In this document: positions 1 to 10,300 of the stretch, one piece after another
Position numbering within the stretch: position 1 is the stretch's first letter
Layout: the number at the start of each line of letters is the position of its first letter
Source: JBGRQA01 sp041725895
GTDB lineage: Bacteria; Bacteroidota; Bacteroidia; Bacteroidales; Marinifilaceae
Assembly (NCBI GenBank): GCA_041725895.1
Contig: JBGRQA010000021.1
Span: 40,216 to 104,215 of the forward strand
Direction: 5' to 3'
Length of the DNA: 64,000 nucleotides
Made by a program: the position numbers and the translations under genes
The notes under the pieces: model-generated
What the model saw: only the letters and a program-made list of their open reading frames with translations
The model's database searches: none
Told to the model about the DNA's origin: nothing

Positions 1-2
1 TG

Positions 3-1178
3 ATGCTAACAGGTGTGGAGAATTCCAAAAATGAGGAGGAAAAGATTTCGCTCAATGATGTGATTCTGGCCAAGGGTGATTACCTGTTTTCCCTCTTTCG
101 TGCCCGGTATGGTGAGGCGGAATTTAACCAGTTGCTGAACCGGTTTGTAAGGGAGCACCAAAACTCTGCATTTGAATTCCGGGAGTTGGATACGATACTG
201 CAGGAGCAGTTTGGGGAATCCATTACCGGCGAAGTGAACAATTGGTATCATCTGAAGCAATTGCCCGGTTTCCTGGTTCGCGATATTCAGACCTACAAGG
301 TGAAGGAGAAGGAGCATGTTAAGTACCAGGTTCGTTTCAAGATTTCCAACCCCGAGGCTGTGGATGGAATTGTTACGGTGAACGTGGAGATGAACGATCC
401 CAACCAGCGTGGCAGGAGAAGAAGAAGAAATGAGGAGGGACCGGAATTCACCCGTAAGATTCATGTGCCTGCCGGAACGGCTCGTGAGGTTGGTTTTGTT
501 TTTACCACCGAACCTTCACGTATGAATCTGTACACCCACATTTCTGAAAATCTGCCCAACAACCTGGTGTACGACTTTGCTTCCTTTGATGAGGTGAAAC
601 GAACCGCAGCTCTGGATGAGATTCGGGAAACGGAATTTTTTGAGGATTTGCTGGTGGAGAACGAAATTGTGGTGGACAATGAGGACGAAGGTTTTGAATA
701 CCAGCAGGTATCCAACAAAAGCTATCTGAAACAGCTGGTGGATTCCAGGAAAAAAGCACCGCACAAGTATTCCCGCTTCATTTACTGGTATCCGCCCAAT
801 GAGTGGAAGACTGTGCTTCGTTCCGGTTTTTACGGCAAGTACGTACGATCGGCGATGTATACCAAAACCGGCCAGGGCGACCGGACGGCCACCTGGAAAG
901 CACCGGTGAAGCAGGGGGGCTATTATGATATCTACTGCTATATCGAGAAGGTGAACCATAGCTGGAGAAAGCAGAAACGGAAGGCCAATTACAATTTCAG
1001 GGTACATCATGAAGGAGGGGTAGAGGAAGTCACCAAAACCGACCAGGAACTGGAAAAGGGGTGGAATTACCTGGGCTCTTTCTATGTTACTCTTGAAACA
1101 GCAAAAGTAGAACTGAGCAACCGATCTGTGGGATCCTATCTCTTTGCCGATGCCATCAAATGGGTGAGGAATAAATAG
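3..1178 (+). CDS. C-terminal part of M1-peptidase-like protein with golvesin-type C-terminal domain (5' truncated)
   Basis: The frame is open to the window edge, so the ATG at position 3 is probably internal and only the last ~391 residues are visible. Residues ~20-70 resemble the C-terminal helical part of M1-type aminopeptidase domains, which in Bacteroidota are often attached to ABC permease segments. A beta-sandwich-like stretch with a basic RRRRRR run follows (~100-190). The last ~130 residues, rich in Trp and Tyr (YWYPPNEW, GQGDRTATW, DAIKWVR), look like the golvesin/xanthan-lyase C-terminal domain. The catalytic zinc site would lie upstream of the window. It precedes, in the same direction, efflux genes that end in an ABC ATPase and an ABC-2 permease, so it may be a subunit of that transporter. 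The family call comes from recognition of the C-terminal parts and is moderate. Confidence 0.6.
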   Translation: MLTGVENSKNEEEKISLNDVILAKGDYLFSLFRARYGEAEFNQLLNRFVREHQNSAFEFRELDTILQEQFGESITGEVNNWYHLKQLPGFLVRDIQTYKVKEKEHVKYQVRFKISNPEAVDGIVTVNVEMNDPNQRGRRRRRNEEGPEFTRKIHVPAGTAREVGFVFTTEPSRMNLYTHISENLPNNLVYDFASFDEVKRTAALDEIRETEFFEDLLVENEIVVDNEDEGFEYQQVSNKSYLKQLVDSRKKAPHKYSRFIYWYPPNEWKTVLRSGFYGKYVRSAMYTKTGQGDRTATWKAPVKQGGYYDIYCYIEKVNHSWRKQKRKANYNFRVHHEGGVEEVTKTDQELEKGWNYLGSFYVTLETAKVELSNRSVGSYLFADAIKWVRNK

Positions 1179-1199
1179 CTTTTGTTACGAAACTAAATA

Positions 1200-1257
1200 T
1201 TTGTCTTTTACCCCGAAGGGGTAGAATGTGAGTAGCCTGGGGGAAATCCCCGGGAAA
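1200..1257. repeat. REP-like palindromic intergenic element
   Basis: Two adjacent hairpins lie between the first gene and the TolC-type gene: TACCCC-gaa-GGGGTA (1209-1223) and CCTGGGG-gaaat-CCCCGGG (1236-1254, one G-U pair). Paired short GC-rich palindromes of this style are common extragenic repeats in Bacteroidota. The element may also act as a transcriptional pause site or mRNA 3' end, but no T-run follows. Confidence 0.5.
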
Positions 1258-1399
1258 AGAATACGAAGATAAAAGCGACGGTTTGTTATGATAATTAAAG
1301 CACAAATGATATTCCCGTCGCAAGGAATTATAGCCCAATAGAGGTCTTGTCCTGACACAAACAAATTGTAAAAACGATAATATCAAAATACACGCTACC

Positions 1400-2902
1400 A
1401 TGAATACGAACCACACACGCATGATAATTGGGAAATGCCTTTTGATTGCAGGGGCTCTTCTGCTCAATACAATGGTTTCCTTTTCGCAAAGGCAGATTAC
1501 TTTGAAGGAGGCCCTAAACATTGCTTTCGAGAATAGTCCCGAGATTAGAAAAACAAGACTGGAAATGGAGCAGCGGAGGGAACTCCTGAATGCCAACCTG
1601 GCTGCTTTGAAATCGCGATTCACCCTGGATGTTTCGCCCATTCAGTACCAAAAAAGACAAACCTACGATGAATTTACCTCTCAATGGTATACTTCGGAGA
1701 ACAAGGGGGCCAATGGAAGCTTTTCGGTGACTCAGCCCATTCAACTGACTGATGGAACACTGATTCTGAAGAATGATTTTGCTTACCAGGATAATTATTC
1801 CGAAGCAGGGAATACAACCAATAAAGGCTACAACAACTCCTTGTACTTGCGTTACGATCAACCTCTTTTCAAATACAACAAAACCAAAATGGGGTTGAAG
1901 CGAAATGAGTTGAGTTTGGAGAATGCGACTCTAACTCATTCCATTCAGATGTTGAGTATGGAAAGTCAGGTGAGTAGGGCATTCTACAATATTTACCAGA
2001 AACAGATGGGACTGAAAGTTGCGAAAGAGGATTTCGAGAATCAAAAAATCAGCAAGAAAATTATTGAAAGCAAGGTAGAGGGTGGCTTGATGGCGAAGGA
2101 AGAACTTTACCAGGCGGAGTTGAACTACGCCACCAGCGAATCTGCTGTAAAGGACCGGGTTGTGGATCTGGAGAATGCGATGGATGAATTCAAGCAATTG
2201 TTGGGACTGTCTCTGTTTGAAAAGATCGATGTAAAAACCGATATTGAGTATGTTCCTGTTGTGGTGGATTTGGAGAAGGCGATTCAGAATGGATTGGCTC
2301 AACGGCTGGAACTGTCGCAGCGGAAAATTGATTTGAACAATGCCGAGTTCGATCTGATAGAGACCGCTGCCCGGAATAAGTTTAGCGGTAATGTGGGGCT
2401 CTCCTTCGGTTACATGGGCAACGATTCCAAATTTCAGGATATCTACAATAGGCCCACCAAAAGTCCGGAAGTGGGAATTACCTTTTCCATTCCGGTATTT
2501 GATTGGGGAGAACGCAAAGCCAGAATTCGGGCGGCCGAACTGGAAATTGAATCCCGTCAGATCGATATGAAACAACTGGAGGATGATATTGTGATCAAGA
2601 TTCGAAGAACCTACCGGGATCTGAATAACTATACCCGAAAAATAAGTATTGAAAACCAGAATGTGAAGAATGCGCAGTTAACCTACGATATCAACCTGGA
2701 GCGTTACCGGAACGGTGATCTGACCAGTATGGATCTGGAGCGATTCCAAAGTCAGCTTTCGGAGAAAAAGATGAGTCTTGTAAATGCAAAGATCTCCTAT
2801 AAACTGGAGCTTCTGAATATGAAGATTCAGTCCCTTTGGGATTTTGAGAACAATAGATCCTTCGTTCCGCAGGAACTGCAACGCAACATGAAATCGGAGT
2901 AA
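1400..2902 (+). CDS. TolC family outer membrane efflux protein
   Basis: A 500-residue protein of typical TolC/OMF length. The N-terminus is an export signal: a basic start, a hydrophobic segment around residues 13-25, then SFSQ. Two long alpha-helical coiled-coil halves with repeated L-x-N-A heptad character (for example ALNIAFENSPEIRK near residue 37 and AELEIESRQIDMKQLE near residue 380) match the duplicated OEP domains that form the outer membrane channel and periplasmic tunnel. It is the first complete gene of the efflux block, followed 66 bp later by the adaptor. It should provide the outer membrane exit for one or both RND pumps downstream. The substrate cannot be read from the sequence. 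Confidence 0.9.
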   Translation: MNTNHTRMIIGKCLLIAGALLLNTMVSFSQRQITLKEALNIAFENSPEIRKTRLEMEQRRELLNANLAALKSRFTLDVSPIQYQKRQTYDEFTSQWYTSENKGANGSFSVTQPIQLTDGTLILKNDFAYQDNYSEAGNTTNKGYNNSLYLRYDQPLFKYNKTKMGLKRNELSLENATLTHSIQMLSMESQVSRAFYNIYQKQMGLKVAKEDFENQKISKKIIESKVEGGLMAKEELYQAELNYATSESAVKDRVVDLENAMDEFKQLLGLSLFEKIDVKTDIEYVPVVVDLEKAIQNGLAQRLELSQRKIDLNNAEFDLIETAARNKFSGNVGLSFGYMGNDSKFQDIYNRPTKSPEVGITFSIPVFDWGERKARIRAAELEIESRQIDMKQLEDDIVIKIRRTYRDLNNYTRKISIENQNVKNAQLTYDINLERYRNGDLTSMDLERFQSQLSEKKMSLVNAKISYKLELLNMKIQSLWDFENNRSFVPQELQRNMKSE

Positions 2903-2968
2903 TACAGATTCCATGTTTTTAAGATATAGTATAAACTCAAATTGTTAACCCTACAAATCTCGACTATA

Positions 2969-4018
2969 ATGAAACGATTACTTTTTGTCATCTTGAGTAC
3001 GGCTGTTATGACTGCCTGCAATCAAAAGGAGACCGATCTGAGCAAGGATATTTCCGTTCCCGTATCTGTTTTGGAACTCCAACCCAAAACCATCGAAAAA
3101 TATATAAGTACTACCGGTACGGTAAATCCGGTAAAAACAGTCAACCTGAAATCAGAAATTGCAGGGAACTACAAGCTGCAAATCAATCCCGCAACTGGTC
3201 GCCCCTATGCTTTGGGAGACCAGGTAAAGGAAGGTGCCGATGTGATTGTGTTGGAAGACAAGGAGTACGAGAACAACATAAAGCTATCCTCCCTGGAGTT
3301 GCGATTGCAGATCTCTAAACAGGTGTACGAAAAGCAACAATCCCTTCATAAAATGGGTGGTGTGACGCTAACCGAGCTGAAGAATGCAGAGATTGATTAC
3401 ATCAATGCCAAATACTCTTACGAGGATGGTCTTTTGCGTATGGCAAAGATGAAGGTAAAGGCCCCCTTCTCCGGTATCCTTACCGATTTGACCTACTACA
3501 CGCCCAATACCCGTGTTGCTGCTAATTCTCCAATGCTGGCACTGATGGATTACAGCAAGCTGCACATGGAGATCAACCTGGCAGAGAAGAACATCAATAT
3601 GGTAAAGACAGGTCAGGAAGTGAGGATTATGAACTATACCATTCCGGATGATACGCTGAAGGGGAATCTGTCTCAGATGTCTCCTGCTATTGATGCCGAA
3701 ACCCGATCGTTTAAGGCTGTGGTTGACATTAGCAATTCCGAATTGTTACTACGTCCGGGCATGTTTGCCAAGGGGGAAATTGTGGTGGCTTCGGTGGACA
3801 GTGCTATTGTAATTCCAAAGGAGGTGATCCAATCCAAGCAGCGGGGCAATACTGTTTTTGTGATCAACAAAGGATTGGCGCAGGAGCGAATCATCAGCTT
3901 CGGATTGGAGAATCCGGCCGAGGTGCAGGTGATTTCAGGGTTGGACCGAAAAGACCGTTTGGTAGTGAAAGGCTTTGAAACCCTGCGGAATCGCTCCAAA
4001 GTAAAGGTGGTGAAGTAG
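2969..4018 (+). CDS. RND efflux periplasmic adaptor subunit (membrane fusion lipoprotein)
   Basis: 349 residues from the ATG at 2969. An in-frame TTG at 2942 would extend it, but the ATG begins an ideal lipoprotein signal: basic start, hydrophobic core and lipobox TAC with Cys at residue 17. The order is an N-terminal beta strand, a lipoyl-like half (VKTVNLKSEIAG), an alpha hairpin (~110-160), the second lipoyl half (KVKAPFSGILTDL), then beta-barrel and membrane-proximal domains (AIVIPKEVI). This is the HlyD/AcrA-like MFP family. It would bridge the inner membrane pump and the TolC-type channel. A palindromic repeat (4048-4086) separates it from the pump gene. Confidence 0.92.
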   Translation: MKRLLFVILSTAVMTACNQKETDLSKDISVPVSVLELQPKTIEKYISTTGTVNPVKTVNLKSEIAGNYKLQINPATGRPYALGDQVKEGADVIVLEDKEYENNIKLSSLELRLQISKQVYEKQQSLHKMGGVTLTELKNAEIDYINAKYSYEDGLLRMAKMKVKAPFSGILTDLTYYTPNTRVAANSPMLALMDYSKLHMEINLAEKNINMVKTGQEVRIMNYTIPDDTLKGNLSQMSPAIDAETRSFKAVVDISNSELLLRPGMFAKGEIVVASVDSAIVIPKEVIQSKQRGNTVFVINKGLAQERIISFGLENPAEVQVISGLDRKDRLVVKGFETLRNRSKVKVVK

Positions 4019-4040
4019 GATAAAGACGGGAATTTTTCAA

Positions 4041-4086
4041 CTTGCTACTTGTCACTTGTGACTAGTTACTAGTAGCAAGTGACAAG
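4041..4086. repeat. CTTGCTACTTG-family palindromic intergenic repeat
   Basis: CTTGTCACTTG (4048-4058) is an exact inverted copy of CAAGTGACAAG (4076-4086), flanking ACTAGT-t-ACTAGT-like sequence (4061-4073). Related sequence lies at 34696-34710, 55984-56030, 56105-56135 and 57331-57384, so this is one member of a dispersed family. It can fold into a hairpin between the adaptor and pump cistrons. Confidence 0.65.
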
Positions 4087-4119
4087 ATGAGAATAGCTCA
4101 AACAAGAAATTACTAACAC

Positions 4120-7100
4120 ATGAAAAAAATAACACAGTTTTCGGTCAATTATCCGGTTACCGTTTCCATGATTGTGATTGCAATATTGCTGCTGGGGTAC
4201 GTATCGCTCGGGAAACTGGGAGTCGATCTATTTCCGGAGATGAATGCCCCCCGCATATTTGTGGAGATCAAAGCGGGCGAACGACCTCCTGAAGAGATAG
4301 AGAAGCAGTTTGTTGAAACCATCGAAGCACAATCCATTCGTCAGAAGGGGGTTGCCCAGGTTTCCTCCGTTTGTATGGTTGGAGCCGCCCGGGTGACCGT
4401 AGAGTATTCCTGGGGAAGCGATATGGATGAGGCTTTCCTGGATTTGCAGAAAGCACTTACGGCTTACAGTCAGAATTCCGATATCGAGGAGTTTACCATA
4501 ACCCAACACGATCCCAATGCTTCTCCGGTGATGATTATTGGAATGTTACATCCGGAGATACAGGATATGGATGAGCTTCGAAAAGTGGGTGAAACTTATA
4601 TTCGAAACGAGTTGATTCGCCTGGAGGGAATTGCCGATGTGGAGTTGACCGGAATCGAGGAGAAAGAGGTTCGCATCGAAACCGATCAATACAGATTGGA
4701 TGCCTTTGGGATTACGGTAGATCAGATTGTGCAGCAGGTTCAGAATGTGAACCGGAACGTTTCGGGTGGAAGCATTGTGGAGATGGGGAAAAAGTACATC
4801 ATTAAGGGATCCGGACTTTTGGAATCCGTGCAGGATTTGGAGGAAATCGTGGTAGGATCCCGTCAGCTTAAAAATGGTCAGGTCTCGCCGGAGGCAGGAA
4901 ATCAAAACCTCGTAAAGAACAAGGTGCCGATTTTCCTGAGGGATGTGGCTCAGGTGAGTATGGTCAATAAGAAGCCTCAAAATATAGTTCGAATAAACGG
5001 GGAACGCTGCGTTGGATTGTCGGTTTTCAAAGAAACCGGCTCCAATACCGTGAAAGCTGTGGAGGACCTGCAGGAATCTCTGGCCTCTATTCAGAAAGCT
5101 TTACCCGGATACCGGTTTGTAGTGGTGCAGAACCAGGGCGAATTTATTCAGCAGGCCATCGATGAGGTGGAGGAGACAGCCTTACTGGGAATTTTAATTG
5201 CCGTGTTCGTTCTTTTCATCTTTCTGAGGAGAATTAAGGTAACTGCCATTATTAGTTTCGCTATTCCGGTTTCCATTATTGCTACTTTCAATTTGATGTA
5301 TTTTAATGGTTTGAGTCTGAATATTATGACTCTGGGGGGATTGGCCCTGGGAGCCGGGATGTTGGTAGACAACGCCATTGTAGTGATGGAGAACATCTTC
5401 CGGAAGATGGAAGCAGGCCTTTCCGTGAAGGATGCCGCAATTCAGGGAACAGCAGAAGTGGGGGGCGCCATTGTGGCATCTACCCTCACAACGATTGTGG
5501 TTTTCCTGCCCATTGTCTATCTGCACGGAGCATCAGGAGCTTTGTTTAAAGATCAGGCCTGGACCGTAGCCTTTTCCTTACTGGCCTCTCTGTTTGTGGC
5601 CATTCTGGTGATTCCCATGCTGTTTAATTATGCATACAAAGGCAAGAAAAGCCAGGAAGGGATCAAATCGGTTCGTATTGGTTGGTATGGAAAGCTATTG
5701 GAGAAAATTCTGGACAAGAGGGTAGTTGTTATTGGTTTCGCTTCTTTGCTGATTGCTTTAACTGCTTACATTTTGCCTTTTGTGGGGAACGAGTACCTGC
5801 CCAAAAGCGGTGCGGGGGAATTTAGTCTTGAGGTACAGTTGAAGGAGGGTACTCAACTGGAGCGAACTTCGGGTACGGTAAAGGCGATTGAGTCCATGCT
5901 GAACCAGGTGTTGGGCGATAAGCTGGATATGGTATATAGCCAGATTGGGCCCAGCAAGAGTTCTGCCTCCGATAAGAATGTGTTCCAAAATGAAAATACT
6001 GCCTCCGTTAAGATTCATCTCAAGGAGGAAGCCATAGAGGAATCGGAGTCCATTATTGCCACGGTTGGGGAATTGATGGAACAGATTCCGGATGCAGAGA
6101 TTTCCATCGTTAGGGATGAAACTGCATTGCAATCCACAGTGGGAACGGAAGATGCTCCCCTGGTGGTGGAGGTGAAAGGCAAGGATCTCCGGGTTCTGGA
6201 GGATCTGTCCAGTCAAATCAAACTTAAAATGGCGGGAATTCCTCAGTTACTGAATGTTAAGACCAGTATTGAGGAGGGAGCTCCGGAAATTGATGTGGTG
6301 ATTGATCGTTACAAGGCTGGAATGTTCAATTTGACTGCGCAAAGCATCACTACTCAGTTGAGAGATTTGCTGATGGGAAAGAATGCTGGTAAGTACGAAA
6401 AGGGAGGGGAGATGAATGACATCACCGTAAAGCTTCCCGAACTTAGTTTGTCCGAATTCAATTCCATAAAGCTGAAAAGTGGGAATAAGGAAGTCCCTCT
6501 TTACGAGGTCGCGCATATTCGTAAGTCGGTTTCGCCTAAGCAGATGCTGCGTCGCAATCAAACCCGGGTTGGAAAGGTGAGTGCCGATATTCAGCGCTCC
6601 ATTGCTTTCGACCAGGTGGTGGATAAGGTGCGGGAGCAGATTGGTACTATTGAGTGGCCGCAAGGTTACAAGGTTGAAGTTGTGGGAGAGGAACAGAAAC
6701 GACAGGAGGCCATGTCGAATTTGGGGTTTGCACTTGTTCTGTCCATTATATTGGTATACATGGTGATGGCTTCCCAATTCGAATCACTGGTGCATCCCTT
6801 CACTATTCTGTTGACCATTCCTCTGGCGGGAGTGGGAGCCGTGTGGGCTTTCTTCCTTTTGGGAAAATCACTGAACATCATGGCTTACATCGGTATTATC
6901 ATGCTGGCAGGGATTGCGGTGAACGATTCCATTATTCTGGTGGATGCCATCAACCAGTTCAAAGCCCGTGGCGCATCGCTCCATGATGCTATTATTCGTG
7001 CGGGAGAGAACCGGATTCGCCCCATTATCATGACCAGTATTACAACCATATTGGCCCTGTTGCCTTTGACTTTTGGATTTGGTGAAAGTGCAGCTTTGCG

Positions 7101-7248
7101 TGCCCCAATGGCCATTGCTGTGATTGCAGGTTTGATTACTTCAACACTGCTTACTCTGGTGATTATTCCATGTGTGTACTATGTGTTTGAAAAAGGGAAG
7201 GAGCGGCTGTTTGGACGGAGAGAGGAATTGTTAATGAATAATGATTAG
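4120..7248 (+). CDS. Efflux RND transporter permease (AcrB/HAE-like)
   Basis: 1042 residues, the normal length for a complete RND pump. TM1 lies near residues 12-32, followed by the first large periplasmic loop. TM2-TM6 start around residue 350, with the proton-relay aspartate in TM4 (GAGMLVDNAIVVMENI, ~residues 410-425). A second loop follows, then TM8-12 near 865-1030 with AGIAVNDSIILVDAINQ. It acts as an inner membrane proton-driven trimer with the adaptor and TolC-type protein encoded just upstream. The very next gene encodes a second RND polypeptide, so the two may form a heteromeric pump, as in MdtBC. The substrate is unknown. Confidence 0.93.
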   Translation: MKKITQFSVNYPVTVSMIVIAILLLGYVSLGKLGVDLFPEMNAPRIFVEIKAGERPPEEIEKQFVETIEAQSIRQKGVAQVSSVCMVGAARVTVEYSWGSDMDEAFLDLQKALTAYSQNSDIEEFTITQHDPNASPVMIIGMLHPEIQDMDELRKVGETYIRNELIRLEGIADVELTGIEEKEVRIETDQYRLDAFGITVDQIVQQVQNVNRNVSGGSIVEMGKKYIIKGSGLLESVQDLEEIVVGSRQLKNGQVSPEAGNQNLVKNKVPIFLRDVAQVSMVNKKPQNIVRINGERCVGLSVFKETGSNTVKAVEDLQESLASIQKALPGYRFVVVQNQGEFIQQAIDEVEETALLGILIAVFVLFIFLRRIKVTAIISFAIPVSIIATFNLMYFNGLSLNIMTLGGLALGAGMLVDNAIVVMENIFRKMEAGLSVKDAAIQGTAEVGGAIVASTLTTIVVFLPIVYLHGASGALFKDQAWTVAFSLLASLFVAILVIPMLFNYAYKGKKSQEGIKSVRIGWYGKLLEKILDKRVVVIGFASLLIALTAYILPFVGNEYLPKSGAGEFSLEVQLKEGTQLERTSGTVKAIESMLNQVLGDKLDMVYSQIGPSKSSASDKNVFQNENTASVKIHLKEEAIEESESIIATVGELMEQIPDAEISIVRDETALQSTVGTEDAPLVVEVKGKDLRVLEDLSSQIKLKMAGIPQLLNVKTSIEEGAPEIDVVIDRYKAGMFNLTAQSITTQLRDLLMGKNAGKYEKGGEMNDITVKLPELSLSEFNSIKLKSGNKEVPLYEVAHIRKSVSPKQMLRRNQTRVGKVSADIQRSIAFDQVVDKVREQIGTIEWPQGYKVEVVGEEQKRQEAMSNLGFALVLSIILVYMVMASQFESLVHPFTILLTIPLAGVGAVWAFFLLGKSLNIMAYIGIIMLAGIAVNDSIILVDAINQFKARGASLHDAIIRAGENRIRPIIMTSITTILALLPLTFGFGESAALRAPMAIAVIAGLITSTLLTLVIIPCVYYVFEKGKERLFGRREELLMNND

Positions 7249-7372
7249 AGAGTAATGAGCTCCTGAACTGCAGGCTGGTGGCTAGAAGCTTGTAACTTAA
7301 AGCCCAGTGAAAATCTGTTTATTCAGTTGGATCTGTGTTCTATTTCGATATTAATAAAATAACATTACATAC

Positions 7373-10300
7373 ATGAACTTCATCATAAAACGAAAGGTCT
7401 TGATCGCCATGCTCTTCACGGGGTTGTCCATGTTGGGATACTTCTCCTACAAGCAATTGCCGGTAGAGCTGATTCCCAATGCTCAATACCCTATGTTGTT
7501 TGTCAATGTGGGGACCGGATTGGAGGTGGATCCAAGATACATGGAAAACCAGGTCATTATTCCCCTGGAAGGAGTGGTGGGCAGCCTGAAAGGTGTAGAA
7601 AAGATTGAGTCCGAAGCAGGGCAGCAACAGGGAGGTATTCAGGTATTCTTTGAGAAAGGAACCAATCTGAAATTTGCTTACTTGAAGCTGGTGGAGAAAA
7701 TAGAGGAGGCAAAGAAAGATTTGCCCCGGGAATTCCAGGTTCAGGTTTTCAAGTTTGATCTGGGCCGTATAAATAATATGTTTATGACCCTTCAGGTGAG
7801 GGGAAGTGGGGGTGTAAACCGGCTTCGACAGGTGGTGGATCAGGAAATCATCGATCACATTCGGAATATTGATGGCATTGCCAATGCCGATGTTTTTGGT
7901 GGAAGGGAGAAATCTTTGGAGATCGTTTTGAAGGAGGATGTTTGCAAAAGTTATGGCATTACTCCTGCTGATGTGCAGTCGGCCCTTTCCGGAAATAGTG
8001 ATGCTCGTACCTTTGTGGGAAAGGTAACACGAAACAACCAGATGCATTTTGTGAATGTGATAGCCGATTTCACAGATATCAACGACATTCACGAACTGGT
8101 GGTGCGGGAGCAGGGCTCCATCAAACTGAAGGACATTGCTACCATACATTTTGGAGTAAAGGAGCAGACCTCCTATAGCCGTGTGAATGGCAAGGAGGCG
8201 GTAACCATTCAGCTCACCCGTGACGCCCAGGCCAATATTATCGATTTGGCAGATGTGGTGAAGGAGAGAATCGGGCAGATGAATGCTGATTTGGAAAGTA
8301 AGGATGTGGAAGTGGTGGTGCAGAACAATACTGCAGAAGTGATGGAAAAGAACATCAATCAGATTATAAATCTGGCTTTGATTGGGGGAATTCTGGCCAT
8401 ATTTATTCTTTGGATCTTTTTGAAGAACATCCGTTTGGTGGTTGCCATTGCCCTGGCTATTCCCATTTCGGTATATACTGCTTTTAACTTTTTCTATGCC
8501 TATGGAGTGAGCATCAATACCCTGACCCTATTGGGAATGGCTTTGGCCATTGGGATGCTGCTGGATAATTCGGTGGTGGTACTGGAGAATATCTACCGCC
8601 TGGCAGCTAAAAAGATGACTCCTGAACAGGCCGTACTACAGGGTACAAAGGAGGTATGGCGTTCTATTTTTGCGGCCACATTGACTACCATAACGGTATT
8701 TCTGCCCTTCGTCTTTTCTTCCGATTTCTTAATCGGCCTGATGGGGAAGCATGTGGGTGTATCAATTATCTCCACTCTATTGGTTTCACTGGTGGTGGCT
8801 CTTTTGCTAATTCCAATGATTACCTATGTTTTTCTAAAGGGGCGAGCCAGGTTTCGACCTGTAAATTTTGAGAGTATTTCTCAGCACAATCGCCTGGTGC
8901 AGATCTATCTGGTATTGCTGAAAACCTGCATGCGGCATCCGGGTCGAACCGTTCTGGGTGCATTGGGCTTGTTTTTTATCACGCTTCTAATCAGTTTGGG
9001 CTTGAGCTTTATCTCCAGTGATGAACCGGAGGTGACGGAGCTGAATCTGTATGTTACGATGCCGGGTGGGACTACATTGGCGAATACTGATTTGCTGGTT
9101 GCCCGGGTGGAGGAGAAGCTATTGAGTCTGGAGGAGAGTAAGGATTTGTTGAGCCAGATTTACGAGGAGGAGGCAGTTTTGACCATTACGCTGGTAGAGG
9201 ACTACAAAAAGAAGCGTAATCTTTCGGTACCGGCCATTAAAACCGACATACTGGAGCGTTTGGACGATTTGAAACTGGCATCGTTCAGTTGGGATCCTCC
9301 TGCAGCCGGTCGGCACTTTGGCGGGGGTGGTTTTGACGATGATGATGGTTTTGCCCAGATGTTGGGAATGGGAAGCCAAAAAGGAAAAATCATGGTTAAG
9401 GGACAGGATTTTGACAAGATGTTGAACCTGGGACAGGACCTGGAATACTATCTGGGCCAGCTTACTTCCATCGAAAATGTGAGGGTAAAAGTACCGGCCA
9501 AACGTCCTGAGATGCTTTTGGATTTTGACAAGCAGTTGATGGCTCTTTACGATATTCCTCTTAGTTCAGTGCTTTCTGAGCTAAGATCATTCCAGCATGA
9601 GTTTTCCAGTGGTGTGAAATTTAAACAGGGCAATGAGGAGTACGATATCCTGATCAAAACCTTAGCGGATGAAGAGAATCAGGTGGCACGTAATGCCAAC
9701 GACTTGAAAAAGCTTCCCGTTCGTGGCAATCAGGGAGCCCAGTTTGAAATGCAGAGCATCAGCAAACTGAATTTTACCGACGGAATGTCCTCCATCAAAA
9801 GAACCAACCAGGAAAAACACCTGGAGTTGGAGTATCAATTTATCTCTGAGGTGCAGGATGAGAAGGATCTGTTGGAAGCCGCACGGGTTGAAATTGATGA
9901 ATTGGTGGAAAGTTTGACTCTACCTTCTGGATTGGCCCTGGAGGTAGTTCATGAGGAGGATTCTTTGGGTGAATTCTACTTTCTTTTCCTGATGGCCTTT
10001 GTTCTAATATTTATGATTCTGGCATCGGTGTTTGAATCCTTTGCCATGCCCATTGTGATGATGTTCTCTATCCCTATGGCAGCCATCGGATCTTTGATTG
10101 CACTTATCCTTACCGGGAATTCCCTGGCCAATGCCAATGTGATGATTGGCTTGCTGATTCTGTTGGGGATTGTGGTCAACAACGGAATCATTATGATCGA
10201 CTATTCCAAGGTATTGCAGCGGAGAGGGTACCGGGAAGCAAGAGCTCTGATGATGGCCGGGCTGGCCAGGGTGCGCCCCATCCTGATAACGGCTATTACT

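Noticed and set aside
1156..1641. Minus-strand 161-codon frame
   Set aside because: It overlaps the TolC-type gene antisense and runs through the palindromic repeat; composition is that of a shadow frame.
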